Shown here piece by piece: positions 7,962-13,579 of a DNA stretch of 13,695 nt; within the stretch, counting starts at the first letter, position 1; each line of letters starts with the position of its first letter. This stretch comes from Pyrodictium delaneyi (GTDB taxonomy: Archaea; Thermoproteota; Thermoprotei_A; Sulfolobales; Pyrodictiaceae). The stretch covers positions 1 through 13,695 of the forward strand of contig DQVR01000069.1 in assembly GCA_015661645.1 (NCBI GenBank). Direction: 5' to 3'. A model generated the notes under the pieces. It was given only the letters and a program-made list of their open reading frames with translations, did no database searches and was not told where the DNA came from. The translations under genes and the position numbers were made by a program.

Positions 7962-8807
7962 TTACGTCTCTGATATCGCCCTCAGAATATTATGCTTAAC
8001 CACGACCCCCAGAGGGGTTCCATTATCAACCACTGGGACCGAGCTAAACCCATGCCTTATCATCAGCTGTGCCGCTGTTGCTAGGTCCTCGTCGGGGCCA
8101 ACGGTTATAGGATCGGGAGTCATTATGTCTTGAGCTGTCGGGAGCAAGTACTCGTAGACAGGCCCTATACGCCCCTTCGGGAGCTCGGCAAACCTTCTGG
8201 ATGTCTTCTTACCCTTAGCAATGCCCGGCATATAGTTTATGAAGGCTATGTCACTCGGCGCTACTATGCCTACGAGCTCGTTCCCGTCAACGACTAGTAC
8301 GCGGCGAGATGGGTGATTCTCTAGCAGCTCTACTACATAAGCCACGCTATGGCTAGGCGACGCTTGGGGTACGTCGCTATACATGTACTCCTTGACTCTG
8401 TACTTTCCGCGTAGCTTCTCTGCATAAGCCCTTACAATATCAGTCTTAGTTATAATTCCAACTAGTCTACCGCTTTCGTTAACCACCGGTAACCCGCCTA
8501 TATTGTGCTGCAGCATTAGCCTCGCAGCTTCCCTTAGCGACCGATCTGACCTTACAACAACAAGATTATCGCTCATGATCTCCTTTACTGTTATGGCCTC
8601 TAGAGGGCGACGAGTGAGCTGCCCCGAGGCTAGGCGGAGGAAATCAGACTTAGTTACCATGCCTATAGGCCTATCCTGCTCATCAATTATGACTAGCCTG
8701 CCTATACGGTACCTTATCATGAGCCTCCTGGCGCGAGCGAGGCTATCGTTCGGGCTAACCACTACTACTGGCGAAGACATGTACTCTTCTATACGCGGAT
8801 ACTTCAT
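7962..8807 (-). CDS. Four-CBS-domain protein (CBS-D)
   Basis: This is a 281-residue stand-alone protein with CBS repeats at about 5-62, 74-130, 137-193 and 224-280. Repeats 1 and 2 have complete ligand motifs (GMVTKSD at 49-55, GIITKTD at 117-123). Repeat 3 has lost the Thr (GIVAPSD at 180-186), and repeat 4 has lost both key residues (GVVVKHN at 267-273). So the N-terminal Bateman pair looks competent for nucleotide binding and the C-terminal pair looks degenerate. A basic linker (GIAKGKKTSRRFAELPKGR, 195-213) separates repeats 3 and 4. The ATG at 8807 has only a weak upstream signal (gatgaactgg). A T-run and a short palindrome lie in the 140-bp gap before it, suggesting a transcript of its own together with CBS-E. 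Confidence 0.92.
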   Translation of the reverse strand: MKYPRIEEYMSSPVVVVSPNDSLARARRLMIRYRIGRLVIIDEQDRPIGMVTKSDFLRLASGQLTRRPLEAITVKEIMSDNLVVVRSDRSLREAARLMLQHNIGGLPVVNESGRLVGIITKTDIVRAYAEKLRGKYRVKEYMYSDVPQASPSHSVAYVVELLENHPSRRVLVVDGNELVGIVAPSDIAFINYMPGIAKGKKTSRRFAELPKGRIGPVYEYLLPTAQDIMTPDPITVGPDEDLATAAQLMIRHGFSSVPVVDNGTPLGVVVKHNILRAISET

Positions 8808-8837
8808 GTCCAGTTCATCCCTCTACATGTACGTGAA

Positions 8838-8866
8838 GAGATTCAAACCTTAACACCACGACGTGG
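8838..8866 (-). promoter_or_regulatory. Possible promoter/operator of CBS-D with 11-bp palindrome
   Basis: CCACG-A-CGTGG at 8856-8866 is a perfect inverted repeat with one central base. Just downstream on the minus strand lies ttaaggtttgaatc (about 8852-8840), the only A/T-rich block before the gene, 33-45 bases before the ATG. The palindrome sits where a regulator of this promoter could bind. No known operator is recognised. Confidence 0.3.
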
Positions 8867-8871
8867 AAAAA
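8867..8871 (-). terminator. T-run between CBS-C and CBS-D
   Basis: The minus strand reads cttacctttttcc about 77 bases after the CBS-C stop codon. A run of five T preceded by a T-rich stretch fits an archaeal U-tract terminator, and would separate the C transcript from D-E. It is short, so read-through is possible. Confidence 0.35.
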
Positions 8872-8947
8872 GGTAAGAACACTGGAAGAGTAGTCTCTAG
8901 TACTACCTGGGTGGCTATTAGGATAACAGCCAGCATGTGTAGGGGGC

Positions 8948-9895
8948 CTACGACAGCGGCGACGTTGCCAGTGCGTAGAGCACATCCCTTTCGGTAATAA
9001 TGCCTACAAGCCGCCCATCCTTTACAACGAGTAGGCTGCTTACACCCTTCTCCTTCATGAGCGTGGCTGCCTCGCCTACGTCGGCGTCAGAGTCTATGGT
9101 TACGTAGCCGCTTAGGCCGACTAGCTTTACAGGAGCTTTTAGCGCCTCCTCCATGCTGTCTGTCTCGGTGAATCTGAAGACGTCATGGCTTCCGAAGAAC
9201 CTTACTATGTCCTTGGCAGTTATCATACCCCAGATAGCGTTGTCCTCTATTATCGGTAGGCGTCTCACGCCATACTTTATCATCATCTCTGCAGCTTCCT
9301 TTATGGTGGCACTGGCATCTATTGTTATCACATTGCTAGTCATTACTTCTGAGACTTTACGGCCGACGGTCTTCTCAGCCAGGTGCTCCACTATGTCGTG
9401 CTCTGTTATTATACCCCATAGGGTTCCATCCTCGAATACTACCGGCACAACGCCAACGTTCTTAGTCACCATTATCTCCAGTATCTTGGGAAGCTTCTCC
9501 GCGACAGTCACATAGACTGGATTCGGATTCATTATGGATGATACGTGTTCCTTAAGGAGGGCGGAGTAAATGTTTCCCTTGTGCCGGTTGACGACTATAT
9601 TATATAGCTCGCCCCCGCCTAGGTAGCTCACGAGATCCGTCGCCGTCACTATACCTTCTAGCTTGTCCTGGCTCGGCACAACTACCGGCATGGCCCTCAC
9701 ATTGTACCGGCTCATATCCTCAGCGAGACCGAGTATGGTAGTAGTCCTAGTGGTCGTGTATACCGGGCGCTTGGCAAGTATCTTAGCGTCGCCCTCACTC
9801 CGGTGTATACGGTCGCTGAAGTTCGGTGTACCATCGCTTCTGAGCCACCTTATACCCTCTGGTCTTCTAGGCGGTATTGCTGGCGCCATCCTCAT
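8948..9895 (-). CDS. Four-CBS-domain protein with N-terminal extension (CBS-C)
   Basis: At 315 residues this is the longest of the five CBS proteins. A Pro/Arg-rich segment of about 40 residues (with the GIRWLRSDGT stretch) precedes repeats at about 40-95, 115-172, 180-236 and 256-312. It is the only four-repeat member with all four ligand motifs complete: GIVTATD (81-87), GIITEHD (161-167), GMITAKD (223-229) and GIITERD (298-304), so it is the best candidate for real adenine-nucleotide or SAM binding. The ATG at 9895 is preceded by ggggtgatg, a good ribosome site, and by a 162-bp gap with TATA-like boxes, giving a leader of about 50-70 bases. Partner or target is unknown. Confidence 0.93.
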   Translation of the reverse strand: MRMAPAIPPRRPEGIRWLRSDGTPNFSDRIHRSEGDAKILAKRPVYTTTRTTTILGLAEDMSRYNVRAMPVVVPSQDKLEGIVTATDLVSYLGGGELYNIVVNRHKGNIYSALLKEHVSSIMNPNPVYVTVAEKLPKILEIMVTKNVGVVPVVFEDGTLWGIITEHDIVEHLAEKTVGRKVSEVMTSNVITIDASATIKEAAEMMIKYGVRRLPIIEDNAIWGMITAKDIVRFFGSHDVFRFTETDSMEEALKAPVKLVGLSGYVTIDSDADVGEAATLMKEKGVSSLLVVKDGRLVGIITERDVLYALATSPLS

Positions 9896-9967
9896 ACCAA
9901 TACATCACCCCACGGCACACGTGCTGGTATTGAGCCAGCTCGCATACATTACGTACACAAACCTGAC

Positions 9968-9994
9968 ATAAAACTTAGAGGCCAGGGTATATAT
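9968..9994 (-). promoter_or_regulatory. TATA-like promoter of CBS-C
   Basis: Two A/T-rich blocks stand out on the minus strand: atatata at 9994-9988 and gttttat at 9974-9968. They lie about 73-99 bases before the CBS-C ATG, so the message would carry a leader of roughly 50-70 bases with a Shine-Dalgarno site, unlike CBS-A and CBS-B. Confidence 0.5.
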
Positions 9995-10057
9995 CCATAG
10001 TGTTTTAGCCCGTTCCCCATATCTTAGACACATCTATAGCGGATAATAAATTCGATG

Positions 10058-10879
10058 TCAAAATGGTCTGATACCAATAGCTTTAAGCCAGGCTGCCACT
10101 ACATCACTACGGTCCACAACTCCCTGCAAAATCCCACTATCATCAGCTACGTATACCCTCCCTATATCCCGTTCAACAATGAGTCTTGCCGCCTCCGAGA
10201 GTGGTGTATCGGGCTCGATAGTCACGGCAGGAGTAGACATTACTTCTCCTACTGTAGGGCCTCTACGGTGCCCAGGGGAGGACTCGAGATCAGGGCGCGT
10301 GAAGCCATGAGTTATCAAGTCGTGCTCAGCGATCACGCCGATTATCTTCCCATTCCTTATCACTGGTAGGGCTGCTAGGCGGCGAGAGAGCATCATCTGC
10401 CATACCTTGTATATCGGTGTGTCAGGTTCAACGTAGACTATCTTAGTCTCCATCACGTCGGAAACCGGCCTTTCTATCATGTCTATGTGTTTTTCCAGTA
10501 TATAGCGTATTATGTCTTCCAGGCCAAGCACTCCTAGGAGTCGCCTCTCTTCATCGGTAACTGGCGCATACCACTCATCGGCACGGAGCATTTGGCGTGC
10601 CGCCTCAACTATACTGGCGGAGGGTAGTAGCGTGGCTACCGGATCTTCTAGCAGATCCTTTGCCGTTATCTCGACCTTGGTGCCAGTTGCGAGAAGTAAG
10701 GCTCCTCTACGTATTATGCCTAGAAGCTTCATGGTTCTCTCATCGGTCACCACAGGTATCATTCTGATGCGCTGCTCTCTCACTATACGGCGCAGCTCTC
10801 CGAAGCTAGTGTCGGGGAGTACGTATGGATACCGCGGTGAGAATATATCCACTATACGAGTATTCAGGCCCAACACCAT
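10058..10879 (-). CDS. Four-CBS-domain protein with degenerate ligand motifs (CBS-B)
   Basis: The 273-residue protein has four CBS repeats (about 8-66, 72-130, 138-193, 208-266) and no effector domain. None of the four ligand motifs is complete: GIIRRGA (54-60) lacks both Thr and Asp, GVLGLED (116-122), GVIAEHD (181-187) and GVVDRSD (253-259) keep Asp but have Gly, Ala and Asp in place of Thr. The fold-forming hydrophobic pattern (for example ALPVIRNGKIIGVI) is intact and the frame is unbroken, so this is a divergent protein and not a pseudogene. The ATG at 10879 has no ribosome site; a TATA-like block 25-32 bases upstream implies a leaderless message. It may bind a different ligand or act as a structural partner for its neighbours. 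Confidence 0.9.
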   Translation of the reverse strand: MVLGLNTRIVDIFSPRYPYVLPDTSFGELRRIVREQRIRMIPVVTDERTMKLLGIIRRGALLLATGTKVEITAKDLLEDPVATLLPSASIVEAARQMLRADEWYAPVTDEERRLLGVLGLEDIIRYILEKHIDMIERPVSDVMETKIVYVEPDTPIYKVWQMMLSRRLAALPVIRNGKIIGVIAEHDLITHGFTRPDLESSPGHRRGPTVGEVMSTPAVTIEPDTPLSEAARLIVERDIGRVYVADDSGILQGVVDRSDVVAAWLKAIGIRPF

Positions 10880-10903
10880 AGTTATTTGAATAGTTATTGT
10901 TCG

Positions 10904-10911
10904 AGTAAAAT
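10904..10911 (-). promoter_or_regulatory. Leaderless-type promoter of CBS-B
   Basis: The minus strand reads attttact, centred about 28 bases before the CBS-B ATG, with the intervening sequence A/T-rich and without a ribosome site. This is the spacing expected if transcription starts at the start codon. An 8-bp palindrome, GCATATGC at 10922-10929, lies 11-18 bases further upstream and could be an activator or regulator site. Confidence 0.5.
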
Positions 10912-10969
10912 CTCTTCCGTAGCATATGCCGCTGCAAGCAACAAGGGCCAGCTACCATCTCTGTACTGC

Positions 10970-11449
10970 CTACTCCTGGGCCCGTCCTCCGCCTCTACGT
11001 AGGTAGAGTACCTCGATAAGGCCCGGTGCCAGACGGACTATATCGCTACGTGATATTATGCCTACAAGCCTGCCGTGCTCATTTACTACGGGTAGATGGC
11101 CTATACCCTTCTCTCTCATGTACTCTGCTGCTGCTGCAAGTGTCGCGTCCTCGTATATGGTAACGGGGTTTCGCGTCATTATGTCGCCTACTAGCGTCTT
11201 AGAGGGGTCAAGGCCGCGGGCTACCACGCGGCGCACGATATCGCCTTCAGTCACTATCCCGATTATGGTGCCCTTATCGTCTACTACGACTACACTGCCC
11301 ACGTCGTTCTCAGCCATTTTACGGGCTGCGTCGACTACTGTCTCGTCGGGCCGAGACGTGATCACATTAACTGTCATCACGTCCGAGATACGTAGCTCCT
11401 CAGGTGGAATTTCTGCGCTCAATGCGGATACACACCCCGTTCCATGCAT
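10970..11449 (-). CDS. Two-CBS-domain protein (CBS-A)
   Basis: This 159-residue protein has one Bateman pair, repeats at about 20-76 and 86-144, both with complete ligand motifs (GIVTEGD at 64-70 and GIISRSD at 130-136). Such two-repeat proteins usually form homodimeric discs (CBS modules) that bind AMP, ATP, SAM or similar ligands; the ligand here is unknown. The N-terminal 18 residues and the short C-terminal tail (LRRGGGRAQE) carry no known domain. The ATG at 11449 has no Shine-Dalgarno site but a TATA-like block about 20-24 bases upstream, so a leaderless message is plausible. It is the first gene of the CBS cluster and lies 59 bp behind taw3 on the same strand. Confidence 0.92.
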   Translation of the reverse strand: MHGTGCVSALSAEIPPEELRISDVMTVNVITSRPDETVVDAARKMAENDVGSVVVVDDKGTIIGIVTEGDIVRRVVARGLDPSKTLVGDIMTRNPVTIYEDATLAAAAEYMREKGIGHLPVVNEHGRLVGIISRSDIVRLAPGLIEVLYLRRGGGRAQE

Positions 11450-11467
11450 TATTGATAAGATTGGAGG

Positions 11468-11473
11468 TTAAAG
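11468..11473 (-). promoter_or_regulatory. TATA-like element before CBS-A, overlapping a T-rich tract after taw3
   Basis: On the minus strand cttctttaacc lies about 19-27 bases before the CBS-A start. The same T-rich stretch is a plausible U-tract terminator for taw3, so end of one transcript and start of the next would be compressed into the 59-bp gap. Confidence 0.4.
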
Positions 11474-11508
11474 AAGAGTCAGCTAGACTTGTAGGGTTGC
11501 GTCGCGTG

Positions 11509-12138
11509 CTAGCCTAGAAGGCCTAGCTGTCGAGCCTTCTCCTCTGCCGGCCCCCATAGCTCGGATGGTCTCCTCTTACGCAGGGCCTCTAGCAGCCTCC
11601 GATTCCTCTCCTTAGCCTGCCGTAGTACGTCATTGGCCACGTTGACTATGCGGCGCAGCGCCTCGCCCTCCACGAGTAGGCGTTCTTCGTCAGCTAGCAG
11701 TACGTCTGCACGCACTCCAGTGCGGAGCTCTACTAGGGGCGTCTCGCCTAGGACCATTACCCCGCTGTGCTTGAACCCGGCTTCGCGCGCTGCTGCTAGT
11801 ATCTCCTCGGCCTCGGAGAGGTTCTCCACGTACACGTGGTATATCGGCCCCTGTACGCTTAGCCAGAGGCGGTGCACCCAGGGCCTCGAGAGCACCCTAT
11901 CTATTTCATCATAATCCACAATACTGTGCTTCTTGAATACCGTCATTGTGTCGTCCTTGGCCCAGGGGTACTTGGCGTCTATAACTGTTATCCTGCCCGA
12001 GCAGCTGCTCTTAGAATAGCTACCGGGCCGCAGGAATATCTCTACCAGCACGTCCAGGATGTCGTCGTCCAGGTAGCCTATCCTGAGATCCTCCCAGAGC
12101 CTCTCCCAAGCCTCTATTTTGGCCTCCCACCAGTCCAC
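11509..12138 (-). CDS. taw3: Taw3/TYW3-type tRNA wybutosine-synthesising methyltransferase
   Basis: Taw3 (TYW3 in eukaryotes) is the SAM-dependent N4-methylase in synthesis of wyosine-type bases at G37 of tRNA-Phe, acting after Trm5 and Taw1 (and Taw2 where present). The 209-residue protein carries the family hallmark SSCSGRI at 44-50, followed by WLSVQGPIYHVYV at about 92-104 and a segment FKHSGVMVLGETPLVELRTG at 122-141, all in the expected order; the C-terminal part is a charged helix (RQAKERNRRLLEALRKRR). I chose GTG 12138 (VDWWEAKIEAW), which gives the usual family length; the frame is open to an ATG at 12294, but that would add 52 atypical residues and overlap the divergent PhoH gene. 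No other wybutosine gene is in the window. Confidence 0.9.
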   Translation of the reverse strand: MDWWEAKIEAWERLWEDLRIGYLDDDILDVLVEIFLRPGSYSKSSCSGRITVIDAKYPWAKDDTMTVFKKHSIVDYDEIDRVLSRPWVHRLWLSVQGPIYHVYVENLSEAEEILAAAREAGFKHSGVMVLGETPLVELRTGVRADVLLADEERLLVEGEALRRIVNVANDVLRQAKERNRRLLEALRKRRPSELWGPAEEKARQLGLLG

Positions 12139-12204
12139 CTCTCTACCCCGCGCCGCCAGCCCGTATCCCCCAGCGGGTAGAGCCTTACAGCAGGGTCTAG
12201 AAGA

Positions 12205-12212
12205 TTGATAAG
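12205..12212 (-). promoter_or_regulatory. Possible TATA element of taw3
   Basis: The minus strand reads cttatcaa about 67-74 bases before the GTG start, in the 146-bp divergent gap. It is the only A/T-rich block in an otherwise GC-rich stretch, but is not a strong match. Confidence 0.25.
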
Positions 12213-12270
12213 GGCTTGTTTGGCTGCCCCACACTAGTCTAGATGGATACGATGCCGTGAAGGGGCTGAC

Positions 12271-12277
12271 GAGGTGG
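12271..12277 (+). promoter_or_regulatory. Ribosome binding site of the PhoH-like gene
   Basis: GAGGTGG lies 7 bases before ATG 12285 and fixes this start. It is the strongest Shine-Dalgarno match among the plus-strand genes here and also argues against extending the opposite taw3 gene across this region. Confidence 0.7.
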
Positions 12278-12284
12278 GAGAATA

Positions 12285-13439
12285 ATGGGGGCACTGCTGG
12301 AGAAGCTTAAGCCCATGAGCCCTGGCCAGGAAGAAATGCTCGAAGCTCTAACCAGCGACGAGTACGAGATAATAGGCCTCTTCGGCCCAACCGGTAGCGG
12401 TAAGAGCCTCTTCAGCGTACTCTACGGCATCGATGCTGTGCTCGAGGGCAAGTACAAAAGGCTCATTATATCGAGGCCAGTTGTAGACGTCGTCACGGGC
12501 CGCGAACTCACCGCGCAGGAGCTCGGCCAGCAGTACTACGACATAGTGTCGGCCTACTTACGCGACATACTGGCAGGCTTCATCGATTGGAAGGAGGTTA
12601 AAAAGCTTATAGACGAAGGCAGGATAATGTTCGCTGATACACACTACCTCCGCGGCAGAACGTTCGACGACTCGATAATCTTCCTCGACGACTCCCAGAA
12701 CATACCGCCGGAGAGCAGCGTAGAGATACTGATGAGGATCGGCCGTAACAGCAAGTTCATCATAGCGGGCGACCCGGTGTTCCAGAAGCCACACAACGTG
12801 GAGCGCGACGGCGCCACTGTAATGCGGGAAGTACTGATAGGCGAGGAGAACGCCAAGGTGGTAGACCTGGGGCTGAAGGATATAGTGCGGCCCGGTGCGC
12901 GCCGCGGCATAAGGCTGCTGATAGAGATGAGGATGAGGAACCGGCCGCTCAACGAGGTCGAGAAGCGCGTAATGGAGGCTGCTAGGATATATGCGCCCGA
13001 CGCCGACGTGATAACCGTAGTAGAGTTCATCGACGCTAAGAAGCAGTTCGAGATAACAGCAGAACATGTGCCAGACGCGTTGATACTCGTCAAGGAAGGC
13101 TACCTGGGAAGGCTGGTCGGCCGCGGTGGCGAGAGGATACAGAAGATTGAACAGGATACCGAGCTAAGACTACGCGCTGTAGAGCTGACCCTAGACTTCA
13201 CGAACATAATACGGGCTATACATCCTGTGAGCTGGATATACAAGCACGTCGTCGACGCCGACTTCGAAGGCCCGTATCTAGCTGTAAAGGTTAAGAGTGA
13301 CGAGTTTGGCGCCTTCGTGGGCCAGCGCGGCTTCCATGTAAAGTTCCTCGACGCTGTGTTCCGCAAGCTGCTTGGTGTCGGCGTGAAAGCCTACGAGGTG
13401 ACAGAGGAGGAGACGAGACGCAGAAGGAGGCGTCGCTAG
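12285..13439 (+). CDS. PhoH-like ATPase with C-terminal KH domains
   Basis: The 384-residue protein joins a PhoH-type P-loop ATPase (about 10-225) to RNA-binding modules. Walker A is GPTGSGKS at 34-41. The Walker B region is IIFLDDSQN at 131-139, where most PhoH proteins have DEAQN; the usual Glu is Asp. The Arg-containing GDPVFQKP stretch follows at 162-169. Residues about 265-310 form a KH domain with its GxxG loop as GRGG (279-282), and about 328-372 form a second KH-like unit with GQRG (346-349), a tandem reminiscent of NusA. The protein ends in seven consecutive arginines. PhoH proteins are thought to act on RNA as ATPases or helicases; the archaeal substrate is unknown. The gene has a clear GAGGTGG site and a T-run after its stop codon, so it probably is transcribed alone. 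Confidence 0.92.
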   Translation: MGALLEKLKPMSPGQEEMLEALTSDEYEIIGLFGPTGSGKSLFSVLYGIDAVLEGKYKRLIISRPVVDVVTGRELTAQELGQQYYDIVSAYLRDILAGFIDWKEVKKLIDEGRIMFADTHYLRGRTFDDSIIFLDDSQNIPPESSVEILMRIGRNSKFIIAGDPVFQKPHNVERDGATVMREVLIGEENAKVVDLGLKDIVRPGARRGIRLLIEMRMRNRPLNEVEKRVMEAARIYAPDADVITVVEFIDAKKQFEITAEHVPDALILVKEGYLGRLVGRGGERIQKIEQDTELRLRAVELTLDFTNIIRAIHPVSWIYKHVVDADFEGPYLAVKVKSDEFGAFVGQRGFHVKFLDAVFRKLLGVGVKAYEVTEEETRRRRRRR

Positions 13440-13450
13440 CACCGGCACCG

Positions 13451-13455
13451 TTTTT
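13451..13455 (+). terminator. T-run terminator after the PhoH-like gene
   Basis: A run of five T (ggcaccgtttttgg) begins 12 bases after the stop codon, the U-tract type of archaeal terminator. No stable hairpin precedes it. Confidence 0.45.
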
Positions 13456-13471
13456 GGCCTAATGAGCCACT

Positions 13472-13487
13472 AGCTACTCTAGTAGCT
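13472..13487. repeat. Perfect 7-bp inverted repeat with 2-base spacer
   Basis: AGCTACT at 13472-13478 and AGTAGCT at 13481-13487 are exact reverse complements separated by CT. The repeat lies between the PhoH terminator and the next gene, about 95-110 bases upstream of its likely start, where an operator could sit. A smaller AGCC-TG-GGCT repeat follows at about 13491-13500. Confidence 0.5.
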
Positions 13488-13579
13488 CTTCAGCCTGGGC
13501 TTCTCTGCTCGGCAACCCTCCCGGAGTGTCTGCGATTTCTAGAGGTACAAGCTACGCTGCACGTGGTGCGGCCCGGGCC

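Noticed and set aside
8838..8856. T-arm-like ggtttgaatc string suggesting a tRNA
   Set aside because: No acceptor, D-arm or anticodon arm can be folded around it; it lies in the leader of CBS-D.
7091..11449. CBS cluster as a recent tandem duplication or repeat array
   Set aside because: The five proteins differ strongly in residues, linkers and lengths, and I saw no long near-identical nucleotide blocks between them.
12139..12294. Upstream ATG start giving Taw3 52 more residues and an overlap with the PhoH gene
   Set aside because: The added residues are family-atypical and would cover the promoter and strong ribosome site of the divergent PhoH gene; GTG 12138 gives the normal length.
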